64,000 nucleotides of DNA from Streptomyces sp. 549 (GCF_030124175.1 NZ_JASKMT010000026.1:1-64000); one strand, 5' to 3'; positions 1 through 7,982 are shown, numbered from the stretch's first letter. The notes: generated from the letters alone by a model not told the origin. Translations and numbers: made by a program.

Positions 1-28
1 GGGCGCCGTGGGGGCGGGGCGGGCGGGG

Positions 29-838
29 TCAGCCCTGGCCGGAGGCGAGTGCGCGACTGCGGTCGCGGGCCGCCTCCAGGGCGGCGATGAGGGCGGCGCG
101 CACGCCGTGGTTCTCCAGCTCGCGGATGGCGTTGATCGTGGTGCCGGCCGGCGAGGTGACGTTCTCCCGCAGCTTGACCGGGTGCTCGCCGCTGTCCCGC
201 AGCATCACCGCGGCACCGTAGGCGGCCTGGACGATGAGGTCGTGCGCCTTGTCGCGGGGCAGGCCGAGCAGGATGCCGGCGTCGGTCATCGCCTCGACGA
301 GGAAGTAGAAGTAGGCCGGTCCCGAGCCGGACAGCGCCGTGGCCGCGTCCTGCTGGGACTCCGGGACGAGCAGGGTCTTGCCGACGCCGTTGAAGATCTC
401 CTCGGCGTGCGCCAGGTGCGCCGCCGTGGCGTGGGTGCCCGCGGAGATGACCGACATGGCCTCGTCGACCAGAGCGGGTGTGTTGGTCATGACGCGGATG
501 ACGGGCGTGCCGGGTGCCAGGCGCTCCTCGAAGAAGGTGGTCGGCACTCCGGCGGCCCCGCTGATGACCAGCCGGTCCGCAGGGGTGTGCGGCGCCAGCT
601 CCTCCAGCAGCGCTGCCATGTCCTGCGGCTTCACGGTGAGGATGAGCGTGTCGGCGCTCTTCGCGGCCTCCGCGTTGCTCACCGCGCGCACCCCGTGCCG
701 GGCGGTCAGCTCCTCGGCGCGTTCCGGGCGGCGGGCGGTGACCAGCAGGTTCTCCGTGGACCAGCCGCCGCGGATCATTCCGCTGAGCAGCGCCTCGCCG
801 ATCTTTCCGGTGCCGAGCACGGCGACTTTCTGCGTCAT
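29..838 (-). CDS. proC: pyrroline-5-carboxylate reductase
   Basis: Last step of proline synthesis: NAD(P)H-dependent reduction of pyrroline-5-carboxylate in the cytoplasm. The protein is 269 aa, the usual ProC length. It opens with a Rossmann motif (VLGTGKIGEALLSG, about residues 6-19). The middle carries SGSGPAYFYF, and the C-terminal dimerisation/substrate domain carries the family signature with VTSPAGTTINAI. ATG at 838 is chosen because it places the Rossmann fold at the N-terminus; the frame continues upstream without ProC similarity. The start overlaps the stop of a 73-codon permease remnant (ATGA), so translation could be coupled to it. The gene reads out towards the window edge. Confidence 0.96.
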   Translation of the reverse strand: MTQKVAVLGTGKIGEALLSGMIRGGWSTENLLVTARRPERAEELTARHGVRAVSNAEAAKSADTLILTVKPQDMAALLEELAPHTPADRLVISGAAGVPTTFFEERLAPGTPVIRVMTNTPALVDEAMSVISAGTHATAAHLAHAEEIFNGVGKTLLVPESQQDAATALSGSGPAYFYFLVEAMTDAGILLGLPRDKAHDLIVQAAYGAAVMLRDSGEHPVKLRENVTSPAGTTINAIRELENHGVRAALIAALEAARDRSRALASGQG

Positions 839-1056
839 GCACCCAGTCTTGCAGGGGTCGGCGCCCTCAGGGGCGGGTGTCCGCGTCCTGGTACGGCGGG
901 CGGAGTGTCGGGCCGGCTCAGGCGGTGCAGCGGTGCAGCGGTGGCGGCGCCGAGCAGGAGGAACAGCAGGACCAGCGTCCGGCGGTCGCGGCCGAGCTGG
1001 CGCAGTACTCGGCGGGCGGTCGCCAGGGTGCGGCGGCCGGAGAGCGCGGCGGTCAT
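835..1056 (-). pseudogene. truncated ABC-2 transporter permease N-terminus (remnant)
   Basis: A 73-codon frame beginning MTAALSGRRTLATARRVLRQ and continuing through one hydrophobic segment. This looks like the cytoplasmic N-terminus and first membrane helix of actinobacterial ABC-2 drug-exporter permeases (pattern TLATARRVLRQLrrDrRTlxLL). After the first helix the sequence turns into Pro/Arg-rich non-membrane sequence and stops, so the remaining helices of a normal permease (about 240 aa) are missing. Its TGA overlaps the proC ATG by four bases. I read it as a deletion remnant that still supplies the proC leader. It could also be a spurious frame; the N-terminal similarity is from memory of the family, not a search. 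Confidence 0.45.
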
Positions 1057-1128
1057 CGGCCGGTCCCCTCGGGGGTGTCGGGGGTGCTGAGGTGCCGGGG
1101 GTGCCGGGGGTGCCGGGGCACCACTGAC

Positions 1129-1169
1129 ACCGCCCGGCGCCCCCTCGCGTACGGGGGCGGCCGGGCGGT
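1129..1169. terminator. GC-rich hairpin 3' of the 1739-1227 gene
   Basis: Arms ACCGCCCGG (1129-1137) and CCGGGCGGT (1161-1169) pair perfectly. A second inner stem (CCCCC 1140-1144 with GGGGG 1153-1157) continues it. There is no T-tract, as is common in Streptomyces. It lies 58 bp past the stop of the leftward membrane-protein gene. Confidence 0.5.
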
Positions 1170-1226
1170 GGCGGGGCGGGGCCTGGGCTGCGGGCAGGTC
1201 TGGACAGGCGTGGACCAGGCGCGGAG

Positions 1227-1739
1227 TCAGGCGCGGCGCTTGGGCTTGCGGCGGGCGGCTGGGTTGCCGGTGCGGGTGGAGCGGCGGCGCTCGTACTGCT
1301 GCACGGCCTGCTCGTACTCCTCGCGGCGCAGCTTCTCACCGGGCGCCTCGACCAGGCTGCGGATGCCGTAGGCGAGCAGCACACCGATGAAGCCGATCAG
1401 CCGGATGCTGTGCTGGGAGCGGTCGCCGCTGTCGTGCGGGCCGTCGGGGCGCCGGGTGAAGCCGGTCCAGGTCCGGGTGAAGGCGATCGAGTTGCAGATG
1501 GCGAAGGCGACCACGACGGCGATGTTCACCACCCGTCCGACGTCGGCGATGGCCAGTCCCTCGTAGGACAGGCGCAGCACGATCGCGCCGGCCGCCGCCG
1601 CCGCGAAGGCGGCCAGGGTGAGCCCGGCGCGGCGCAGCAGGTAGCCGCCGGAACGGTCCACCCACGTGGTGCCGTAGAACCGGATGGGTTCCGGCTCCGG
1701 CGCGGTGGCGTTATTCGGCAGGCGGGTCGCGTCGTCCAT
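1227..1739 (-). CDS. small integral membrane protein, unknown function
   Basis: 170 aa. I do not recognise a named family. Three hydrophobic segments are visible, roughly residues 38-60 (Ala-rich), 68-90 and 112-128. A charged, Arg/Lys-rich tail (ends RRKPKRRA) probably lies in the cytoplasm. ATG at 1739 is preceded by GATAAT and 7 nt, which fits a leaderless transcript. The frame is open further upstream but without a convincing start. It is divergent from the HxlR regulator, with about 240 bp between them, so HxlR control is possible but unproven. Confidence 0.75.
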   Translation of the reverse strand: MDDATRLPNNATAPEPEPIRFYGTTWVDRSGGYLLRRAGLTLAAFAAAAAGAIVLRLSYEGLAIADVGRVVNIAVVVAFAICNSIAFTRTWTGFTRRPDGPHDSGDRSQHSIRLIGFIGVLLAYGIRSLVEAPGEKLRREEYEQAVQQYERRRSTRTGNPAARRKPKRRA

Positions 1740-1818
1740 GCGGTCGATTATCACCGCCCGCCGCCCGCCCGCCGCCGCCGGGACGGGCCCGCACGCCGTG
1801 CGATCGGACGGGGCCCCT

Positions 1819-1857
1819 CCGTGTTCAGCGGGCAGCTCCGTGTTCAGCCGGGCAGCT
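1819..1857. repeat. 19-20 bp tandem direct repeat in the divergent promoter region
   Basis: CCGTGTTCAGC-GGGCAGCT (1819-1837) is followed at once by CCGTGTTCAGCCGGGCAGCT (1838-1857), differing by one C. The period is close to two helical turns, so it could be a regulator binding site, or a simple duplication, between the divergent genes starting at 1739 and 1986. Confidence 0.6.
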
Positions 1858-1985
1858 CCGCGCCGATGTGCGAGCTGGTCCCGACGGCCCGCTCGCCCTT
1901 CCCTCCGCGCTCTCTTGCGGTTACCCGGGAACGGCAGGAGAGTGTGTGACGTCCTGCACGAACGCAATCTCCGAGACGGGTGGTC

Positions 1986-2372
1986 ATGGTGGCGACCAAG
2001 CGAGCGCTCAAGGGCCTGCCCGAGGACGCCGACCTGAGGCGCGCGGACTCCCTGGCACGGGAGATCTTCTCCGACGTCGCCAACAAGTGGGCGCTCCTGA
2101 TCATCGAAGCACTCGGAGAACACACCCTGCGCTTCAGCGAGCTGCGCAACGAGGTCGAGGGCGTCAGCCACAAGATGCTCACCCAGAACCTGCGCATGCT
2201 GGAACGCAACGGACTGGTCGACCGCAAGGTGTACCCCACCGTCCCACCCCGGGTCGACTACACCCTCACCGAACCGGGCCGCGCCCTACGCACGACAGTC
2301 GACGCCCTCTGCCACTGGACCCACCACCACCTCGCACACATCGAAGACGCACGCCGCCACTTCGACAACTGA
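1986..2372 (+). CDS. HxlR-family winged-helix transcriptional regulator
   Basis: 128 aa, typical HxlR length. The signature runs from WALLIIEALGEHTLRFSELR into GVSHKMLTQNLRMLERNGLV, then the wing PPRVDYTLTEPGRAL. HxlR proteins are dimeric regulators that often respond to oxidants or electrophiles. The only cysteine I see is in DALCHW near the C-terminus. Start chosen at ATG 1986 (ACGGGTGG upstream); GTG 1980 in the same frame is an alternative adding two residues. Divergent from the membrane protein at 1739, and followed by the cobalamin riboswitch region rather than a co-directional partner. Confidence 0.9.
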   Translation: MVATKRALKGLPEDADLRRADSLAREIFSDVANKWALLIIEALGEHTLRFSELRNEVEGVSHKMLTQNLRMLERNGLVDRKVYPTVPPRVDYTLTEPGRALRTTVDALCHWTHHHLAHIEDARRHFDN

Positions 2373-2487
2373 CGAGCACACGGCAGCGCGCCCGGCGTGT
2401 GCGCGGACGCGCCCGCTTGCGCCGCCGCGCGCCCGGCGCTGCGCGTGACGGCCACCACCTGCGGCCCTTCGGCGCCCGGCCGGGCGC

Positions 2488-2612
2488 TACGCTGCCTGAT
2501 GTCCCGCGGGGGAAGTCCGGTGAGAGTCCGGCGCTGACCCGCAACGGTAGGCGGAGCCCTTCACAGGGCCCCGCAAGCCCGATCACCCGCGGCGGCACAG
2601 CTCCTGTCAACT
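2488..2612 (+). promoter_or_regulatory. cobalamin (AdoCbl) riboswitch with its -10 element
   Basis: The conserved B12-box elements appear in order: GGGGGAAGTCCGGTGAGAGT around 2508-2527, then CTGACCCGCAACGGTAG (about 2534-2550), a variable GC-rich arm (AGCCCTTCACAGGGCC), and the AAGCCCGATCACC closing element (2575-2587). TACGCT at 2488-2493 is a good -10 for this transcript. The aptamer ends about 110 nt before the permease GTG at 2726. That interval contains GC-rich complementary segments (around 2670-2700) that could form the expression platform. Riboswitches of this class turn off B12 uptake or synthesis genes when adenosylcobalamin binds, so the downstream importer should be induced by B12 shortage. 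Confidence 0.9.
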
Positions 2613-2725
2613 CGCCGTGGACTGCGAGGGGGTGCGGCACGGCACACCGTGCGCGGCGCAGGGCGCCGCGGGACGGCCCGGGCGGCTCCTGCCCGTGCCC
2701 GGCCCGAGGCTTAGGCGAACCGCCC

Positions 2726-3832
2726 GTGGCCACACCGGTCAAACACCCTCCCGGCCCCCGCACGGCTGCCGTACGCGAGGCTCGGCCCGCGCCCGGCCGC
2801 CGCGTACCCGTCCCCCTCCTGGTCGCCGGCCTCGCCGCGGTGCTGCTGGTGTCGCTGCCGGCGGCGGTGACGCTGGGCGCCTCCGGCCTGGGCTGGAGCG
2901 ACGCGCTGGGATATCTGCGGGCCGGGTTCACCGGGGGCCTGATCCAGCCGGAGGACGTCGGGGCCTACACGATCGTGTGGGAGATCCGCTTCCCGCGCGC
3001 GCTGCTCGCCGCGGTGGTCGGCGCGGGGCTGGCGGTGGTGGGCGTGGCCGTGCAGGCCATGGTCCGCAACGCGCTGGCCGACCCGTTCGTGCTGGGCATC
3101 TCCTCGGGCGCCGCGGTCGGTGCCAACGCCGTACTGATCTTCGGAGCGCTGGGCGCCCTGGGCATGTACGCCGTCTCGGTGGCGGCGTTCGTGTCGGCGC
3201 TGGGCGCGATGACGCTGGTGTACGCGGTGGCGCGCACCGCGCACGGGCTGACGCCGCTGCGGCTGGTACTGACGGGCACCGCCATGTACTACGGCTTCTC
3301 CGCCGTGACGACGCTGATGGTGTTCATGGCCGAGCGGGGTGAGGCGGCCAGGTCGGCCATGATGTGGCTGCTCGGCAGCCTGAGCGGCGCCACCTGGACG
3401 TCCGTTCCCGTCGCCGGTGGCGCGGTGTGCGCCGGCACCGTGTACCTGCTGCTGTCGGCCCGGCGGCTGAACGCGCTGGCCATGGGGGACGAGACGGCCG
3501 CGGCCCTGGGCATCGACGCCGAGCGGTTCCGCCGGGAGCTGTTCGTGATGGCCGCCGCCGTCACCGGTGCCGTCGTCGCGGTGAGCGGCGCGATCGGCTT
3601 CGTCGGCCTGATGGTGCCGCACGCCGTCCGCATGGTGGTGGGCGCCGACCACCGGCGGGTCCTGCTCGTCGCACCGCTGGCCGGGGCGGTGCTGATGGTG
3701 TGGGTGGACGTGCTGTCGCGGACCGTCATGGCGCCCGTCGAACTGCCCGTCGGGGTGCTGACCGCGGTGATCGGCGTGCCCTGCTTCCTGCTGCTGATGC
3801 GGCGCCGCGGCTACGCCTTCGGAGGTGCCTGA
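2726..3832 (+). CDS. FecCD/BtuC-type ABC transporter permease
   Basis: Membrane subunit of a type II (BtuC-like) importer, 368 aa with about ten predicted helices. Family marks are the WEIRFPRALLAAVVGAGLA segment near the N-terminus, PFVLGISSGAAVGAN, WLLGSLSGATW and GAIGFVGLMVPHAVRMVVGAD near the C-terminus. GTG 2726 is the first start after the riboswitch that precedes the hydrophobic region; the frame is open far upstream through the riboswitch, which is not coding. The ribosome site is weak, which suits riboswitch control of translation. The stop overlaps the ATPase start (TGATG). The cargo is likely a corrinoid, given the riboswitch; related actinobacterial proteins are sometimes annotated as an F420-0 transporter. 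Confidence 0.92.
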   Translation: MATPVKHPPGPRTAAVREARPAPGRRVPVPLLVAGLAAVLLVSLPAAVTLGASGLGWSDALGYLRAGFTGGLIQPEDVGAYTIVWEIRFPRALLAAVVGAGLAVVGVAVQAMVRNALADPFVLGISSGAAVGANAVLIFGALGALGMYAVSVAAFVSALGAMTLVYAVARTAHGLTPLRLVLTGTAMYYGFSAVTTLMVFMAERGEAARSAMMWLLGSLSGATWTSVPVAGGAVCAGTVYLLLSARRLNALAMGDETAAALGIDAERFRRELFVMAAAVTGAVVAVSGAIGFVGLMVPHAVRMVVGADHRRVLLVAPLAGAVLMVWVDVLSRTVMAPVELPVGVLTAVIGVPCFLLLMRRRGYAFGGA

Positions 3833-4605
3833 TGCAGGTGGACGTGACCGACCTGAGTGTGGAGATCGCGGGCGCCCGCCTGGTCGACGAGGTGACGCTG
3901 CGGGCCGGGAAGGGCCGGGTCGTCGGGCTGGTCGGGCCGAACGGCAGCGGCAAGTCGACGCTGCTGCGCTGCGTGTACCGGGCCCGCAGGCCCGCGGGAG
4001 GCACCGTGCGCCTGGACGGCGACGACCTGTACGCCATGACGAACCGGGAGAGCGCCCGGCGGCTGGCGGCCCTGCCGCAGGAGTCGGTGACCGAGTTCGA
4101 CTTCACCGTCGCGGAGGTCGTCGCGATGGGCCGCGTCCCGCACCAGCGCGCCGCGGCCCGGTCCAGTGAGGCGGACCGGGCGCAGTGCGCGCAGGCGCTG
4201 CGGCGGGTCGGCGCGGACCACCTCACCGAGCGGGTCTTCACCAGCCTGTCCGGCGGCGAGAAGCAGCGGGTGCTGATCGCCCGCGCCCTGGCGCAGCAGC
4301 CCCAGGTCCTGGTGCTGGACGAGCCCACGAACCACCTGGACATCGCGCAGCAGTTGGAGGTGCTGGCGCTGGTGCGGGACAGCGGCCTGACGGTGCTGGC
4401 CGCACTGCACGACCTGAACCTCGCCGCACTGCACTGCGACGAGCTGTACGTCATCGCCGGCGGCCGGATCGTCGCGTCCGGTGCCCCGCACGAGGTCCTC
4501 ACCGCGGACCTGCTCGCCGAGGTCTTCGGCGTGCGCGCTCACCGGGTGTCCCACCCGGAGACGGGCGCCGTGCAGCTGCTCTTCGACCGTCTCCCCTCCG
4601 AGTGA
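3832..4605 (+). CDS. ABC transporter ATP-binding protein (BtuD/FhuC type)
   Basis: 257-aa cytoplasmic ATPase of the same importer. Walker A is GPNGSGKST (about residues 35-43), the signature is LSGGEKQRV, Walker B is VLVLDEPTNHLDI, and the H-loop is ALHDLNLA. ATG at 3832 overlaps the permease stop and is preceded by GGAGG (3821-3825). It is followed after 17 nt by the binding-protein gene, giving the order permease-ATPase-binding protein in one transcript. Confidence 0.95.
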   Translation: MQVDVTDLSVEIAGARLVDEVTLRAGKGRVVGLVGPNGSGKSTLLRCVYRARRPAGGTVRLDGDDLYAMTNRESARRLAALPQESVTEFDFTVAEVVAMGRVPHQRAAARSSEADRAQCAQALRRVGADHLTERVFTSLSGGEKQRVLIARALAQQPQVLVLDEPTNHLDIAQQLEVLALVRDSGLTVLAALHDLNLAALHCDELYVIAGGRIVASGAPHEVLTADLLAEVFGVRAHRVSHPETGAVQLLFDRLPSE

Positions 4606-4622
4606 AGGACGCCACACCACCC

Positions 4623-5690
4623 ATGAACCCCGCAACCCGCAGGACCACCCGCACCACCGCCCGGGCCGCCGTGTGCGCCGCCGCGGCGCTCACCCTGCTC
4701 GCCGGGTGCGGCGCCCAGGTCGACACCGGCTCCGACACCGGCTCCGACACCGGTTCCGACTCCGCCAAGGGCTCGTCCGCCGACGGGCACTACCCCGTCA
4801 CGATCACCAACTGCGGCGAGAAGAAGACGTTCGACAAGGCGCCCGAACGGGTCGTCACCAACGACGTGGGCATCACCGAGATCATGTTCGCGCTGGGGCT
4901 CGCCGACCGGATGGCCGGCTACGTGATGCCGGACGACAAGGGCGACCTCGACGGCGTGCCCTGGAAGGACGGCTACGAGAAGACGAAGTGGCTGTCGAAG
5001 CGGCAGATCAGCAAGGAGATCGCCGTGGACGCCAAGGCCGACCTGGTGTTCGCCGGCTGGAACTACGGCTTCAGCGAGGCGAACGGGCTCACGCCCGCGA
5101 CGCTCGAGAGCCTGGGCATCGACACGTACCTGCTCACCGAGTCCTGCCGAAGCGGCGAGGGCAAGGAGCGCGGTGTGATGTCGCCGCTCGACGCGCTCTA
5201 CACCGACCTGCGCACCCTCGGTACCGTCTTCGACGTCGAGGACCGGGCCGAGAAGCTGGTGAAGGAGTTCCAGCAGGAGGTCGCCGCGGCCCAGGCCGCG
5301 GCGCCCAAGGGCAAGGACCGGCCGCGGGTGTTCCTCTACGACGACGGCCGCGACAAGCCGCTGACCTCCGGGGTGTTCGCCGGGCCGCACGACATCATCA
5401 CCAAGGCCGGCGGCGACCACGTGATGAAGGACCTCGAGGACTCCTGGACGACGGTCGGCTGGGAGACGGTCGTGGACCGCGACCCCGAGGTCATCGTCAT
5501 CAACGACTACGGCGACACCAGTGCCGAGGAGAAGCGCAGGTTCCTCAAGAGCTACGGACCGCTCAAGGGGGTCTCCGCGGTGAAGAACGACCGCATCTTC
5601 GTGCTCGACTACGTCGACCTGGTGGAGAGCCCGCGCAACCCCGCCGCGATCACCGCCCTCGGTGCCTACCTGCGCGAGACCGGCGACTGA
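4623..5690 (+). CDS. ABC transporter substrate-binding lipoprotein (BtuF/TroA type)
   Basis: 355 aa. The signal peptide ends in LTLLAGC, with the lipid-modified Cys at residue 29. A TGSD-repeat linker (about residues 34-45) follows, then a two-lobed periplasmic-binding fold of the helical-backbone class (APERVVTNDVGITEIMFALG, and later LVFAGWNYGFSEA). It captures the cargo, probably a corrinoid, at the outer face of the membrane and hands it to the BtuC-like permease. It is third in the riboswitch-led operon. A strong hairpin follows 24 bp after the stop and separates it from nur. Confidence 0.92.
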   Translation: MNPATRRTTRTTARAAVCAAAALTLLAGCGAQVDTGSDTGSDTGSDSAKGSSADGHYPVTITNCGEKKTFDKAPERVVTNDVGITEIMFALGLADRMAGYVMPDDKGDLDGVPWKDGYEKTKWLSKRQISKEIAVDAKADLVFAGWNYGFSEANGLTPATLESLGIDTYLLTESCRSGEGKERGVMSPLDALYTDLRTLGTVFDVEDRAEKLVKEFQQEVAAAQAAAPKGKDRPRVFLYDDGRDKPLTSGVFAGPHDIITKAGGDHVMKDLEDSWTTVGWETVVDRDPEVIVINDYGDTSAEEKRRFLKSYGPLKGVSAVKNDRIFVLDYVDLVESPRNPAAITALGAYLRETGD

Positions 5691-5713
5691 GTCGGGCGGA
5701 GCACCGACGGGAG

Positions 5714-5743
5714 ACCGGCGCCCGCGCCGCCGCGGGCGCCGGT
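5714..5743. terminator. 13-bp perfect hairpin after the BtuCDF-like operon
   Basis: ACCGGCGCCCGCG (5714-5726) and CGCGGGCGCCGGT (5731-5743) are fully complementary around a 4-nt loop. It lies just before the -10 element of nur, so it probably ends the transporter transcript. There is no T-tract. Confidence 0.75.
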
Positions 5744-5748
5744 GCTCC

Positions 5749-5754
5749 TACACT
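5749..5754 (+). promoter_or_regulatory. -10 element of nur (leaderless)
   Basis: TACACT followed by GGGGGC and then the GTG start. The predicted transcription start coincides with the start codon, so no ribosome site is expected. The same 6-nt spacing recurs at other genes in the window. Confidence 0.55.
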
Positions 5755-5760
5755 GGGGGC

Positions 5761-6198
5761 GTGGTGAGCACCGAGTGGCAGGACGACCTGCGCAAGCGCG
5801 GATACCGGCTGACGCCGCAGCGCCAGCTCGTGCTGGAGGCGGTGGACAAACTGGAGCACTCCACGCCCGAGGACATCCTCACCGAGGTCCGGCGGACCGC
5901 GGGCGGCGTGAACATCTCCACCGTCTACCGCACGCTGGAGCTACTGGAGGAGCTGGGGCTGGTCAGCCACGCGCACCTGGGGCACGGCGCGCCCACGTAC
6001 CACCTCGCCGACCGGCACCACCACATGCACCTCGTGTGCCGGGACTGCACCACCGTGATCGAGGCGGACGTCTCGGTCGCCTCGTCCTTCGCGGAACAAC
6101 TGCGCGAGTCCTTCGGTTTTGAGACCGATGTGAAACACTTCGCGATCTTCGGGCGCTGCCGCGAGTGCTCGGCGGACCGGCCCGACCACACATCCTGA
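5761..6198 (+). CDS. nur: Fur-family nickel-responsive repressor (Nur)
   Basis: 145-aa metal-dependent repressor. The winged helix contains RGYRLTPQRQLVLEAVDKLE and NISTVYRTLELLEELGLV. The dimerisation/metal domain has HLADRHHHMHLVCRDC and ends with FGRCREC. The sequence matches my memory of Streptomyces Nur, which represses nickel uptake and sodF when nickel is present, better than CatR/FurA or Zur. GTG 5761 is preferred; GTG 5764 is possible. The gene appears leaderless (TACACT at 5749) and is followed 17 nt later by a YgfZ-like gene that is probably co-transcribed. I saw no obvious Nur box within the window upstream of other genes. Confidence 0.85.
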   Translation: MVSTEWQDDLRKRGYRLTPQRQLVLEAVDKLEHSTPEDILTEVRRTAGGVNISTVYRTLELLEELGLVSHAHLGHGAPTYHLADRHHHMHLVCRDCTTVIEADVSVASSFAEQLRESFGFETDVKHFAIFGRCRECSADRPDHTS

Positions 6199-6215
6199 GG
6201 TACTGGGGTTAACGC

Positions 6216-7190
6216 ATGACCTACGCAAGCCCGCTGCTGTCGCTGCCCGGCGCCGTGTCCGCCGAAGGTCCCGACGAGGGGGTCGCCGCGCACTACGGCG
6301 ACCTGTTCCGGGAACAGCGCGCCCTCGCCGACGGCACCGGCTTCGTGGACCTGTCGCACCGCGGTGTGCTCACCGTCAGCGGCGCCGACCGGCTCTCCTG
6401 GCTGCACCTGCTGCTCACCCAGCACGTCAGCGAGCTGCCGCCGATGCAGGCGGCCGAGTCGCTGATCCTGTCGGCGAACGGGCACATCGAGCATGTGCTG
6501 TACCTGGTGGACGACGGCACGACGACGTGGATCCACACCGAGCCGGGGCGGCAGCAGGCACTCCTGGACTACCTGGAGAGCATGAAGTTCTTCTACCAGG
6601 TGGAGGCGGCCGACCGGACTGCCGACTTCGCCGTGGTCCACCTGCCCGCCGGGTCGATCACCGCCACCCCCGAGGACACCGTCGCGCGCGAGACCCCGCA
6701 CGGACGGGACCTGTTCCTGCCGCGAGAGCGGCTGCGCGACTTCGCCGAGGCGCACGGCCGCCCGGTGGGCGCGCTGGCGTACGAGGCACTGCGGGTGGAG
6801 GGCCACCGGCCGCGGCTCGGCCTGGAGACGGACCACCGCACGATCCCGCACGAGCTGGGCTGGATCGGCTCAGCCGTGCACCTGCAGAAGGGCTGCTACC
6901 GGGGGCAGGAGACGGTGGCGCGGGTGCAGAACCTGGGCAAGCCTCCGCGCCGGCTCGTCTTCCTGCACCTGGACGGCAGCGAGGTGACGATCCCCGGCCA
7001 CGGCGACCCGGTGCGGCTCGCCTCGGACGGCCCCGACGGGCGCCCGCTCGGCTTCGTCACCACCTCGGCCCGCCACCACGAGCTGGGCCCGATCGCGCTG
7101 GCGCTGGTGAAGCGCAACGTGCCCGTCGACGCCGAACTGGTGGCCGGCGAGAACACCGCCGCGGCGCAGGAGACGGTCGTCGAGCCGTAG
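6216..7190 (+). CDS. ygfZ: YgfZ/GcvT-like folate-binding protein
   Basis: 324 aa. The fold of the aminomethyltransferase family is visible, with the YgfZ signature KGCYRGQETVARV (about residues 226-238), whose Cys is the family's conserved residue. The N-terminal part contains VDLSHRGVLTVSGADRLSWL. YgfZ proteins bind folate and help in the maintenance or repair of certain Fe-S enzymes; they are not glycine-cleavage enzymes. ATG 6216 follows nur by 17 bp in the same direction. Confident in family; the precise client enzymes in Streptomyces are not known to me. Confidence 0.88.
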   Translation: MTYASPLLSLPGAVSAEGPDEGVAAHYGDLFREQRALADGTGFVDLSHRGVLTVSGADRLSWLHLLLTQHVSELPPMQAAESLILSANGHIEHVLYLVDDGTTTWIHTEPGRQQALLDYLESMKFFYQVEAADRTADFAVVHLPAGSITATPEDTVARETPHGRDLFLPRERLRDFAEAHGRPVGALAYEALRVEGHRPRLGLETDHRTIPHELGWIGSAVHLQKGCYRGQETVARVQNLGKPPRRLVFLHLDGSEVTIPGHGDPVRLASDGPDGRPLGFVTTSARHHELGPIALALVKRNVPVDAELVAGENTAAAQETVVEP

Positions 7191-7462
7191 GTGTGTTCCC
7201 CTTTGAGGTCAGGGGCGCGGCCGGCGGTGGTTTGCCTGCGAGCGCGGTGTGTCCGCGGTGGCGATTGCAGGTGTGCAGCCGGCGAGGGAACGCGTCACGT
7301 CGTTCCTGCTCTGAGCAGTGGAGGCGGGTTCGTTCGTGGGTGATCCCACGGTTCCCACCGACACTCCGACCAGGGCGAGCACCGTCCGGAAACCTACGTC
7401 CAGAAACCAGACGGGCTCACGCCGCCCTCAAGTAGCCCAAGCCATACGGAGAGACAACCACA
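7191..7462. other. non-coding stretch after ygfZ
   Basis: I see no supported gene here. Base composition is less GC-rich than in neighbouring genes from about 7370 onward (several AAAC and CCATAC tracts). It leads into a tiny upstream frame and a hairpin in front of the small secreted-protein gene. Confidence 0.5.
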
Positions 7463-7513
7463 ATGGCCGGAAACCGGGCTATCAGTGCACGGCGCATTGC
7501 AGGACTCTCGTGA
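7463..7513 (+). CDS. possible 16-codon upstream ORF (leader peptide)
   Basis: ATG 7463 preceded by GGAGAG (7448-7453) opens a frame MAGNRAISARRIAGLS that stops at TGA 7511-7513. The stop codon is the first part of the left arm of a perfect inverted repeat (7511-7535), which lies 20 nt before the secreted-protein start. This geometry would let translation of the leader influence hairpin formation. No homology is claimed, and it may be chance. Confidence 0.3.
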   Translation: MAGNRAISARRIAGLS

Positions 7514-7535
7514 CGTCTCCATGCCGGAGACGTCA
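7511..7535 (+). promoter_or_regulatory. perfect inverted repeat in the leader of the secreted-protein gene
   Basis: TGACGTCTCC (7511-7520), ATGCC loop, GGAGACGTCA (7526-7535). The right arm ends 19 nt before ATG 7555. It could be an operator or an RNA hairpin controlling access to the AGGGGAAAAAC ribosome site. Confidence 0.6.
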
Positions 7536-7554
7536 CGCGAGACAGGGGAAAAAC

Positions 7555-7899
7555 ATGCGCAAGATCGCGATGGCCACCGCAAGTCTGGCCCTTGCCGTGG
7601 GAACCGGACTCGCCGGAGCGCCCAGCGCTGGTGCGGCGACCCCCTGCCCAAGCGGAGCACTCTGTATCCGTGAGGCGAACGGCAGCATCCTGAACAAGAA
7701 CATCTTCTACAGCTACGGGGCTCACAACCTGTCGAACGTCACCGGTAACCGCGTACTGGCCCACTACCAGACCGGCGGCGCGGGCTACCAGGTCTGCTAC
7801 GGGTACAACGGCACCAACTGCTCCAACGTGATCCGCTGGACAGGTGAATCAGCGCCGTACAACATGACGCCGATCAACTCCGTGGTCCTCGTGCGCTGA
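7555..7899 (+). CDS. small secreted Cys-containing protein
   Basis: 114 aa. A clear signal peptide (MRKIAMATASLALAVGTGLA, cleavage probably after SAGAA around residue 28) leaves a mature protein of about 85 residues. Four cysteines (CPSGALC near the start; QVCYGYNGTNC further on) suggest two disulphides. The arrangement resembles Streptomyces small extracellular proteins of the peptidase-inhibitor family I36 type, but this is a resemblance only. It is a lone gene between ygfZ and the leftward ABC operon. An AGGGGA ribosome site precedes ATG 7555, and a hairpin leader sits just upstream. Confidence 0.8.
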   Translation: MRKIAMATASLALAVGTGLAGAPSAGAATPCPSGALCIREANGSILNKNIFYSYGAHNLSNVTGNRVLAHYQTGGAGYQVCYGYNGTNCSNVIRWTGESAPYNMTPINSVVLVR

Positions 7900-7982
7900 C
7901 CACCGAGGACACCCCACGGCCCCGGCGTTGTTCCGGTCTGTCTGGTTAGTGATGGTTGGCCAGATGTCATAGGTCCTGATGA

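Noticed and set aside
1868..2725. Upstream in-frame extension of the BtuC-like permease
   Set aside because: The extension runs antisense-free but through HxlR in another frame and through the riboswitch; translation is Arg/Pro-rich without similarity.
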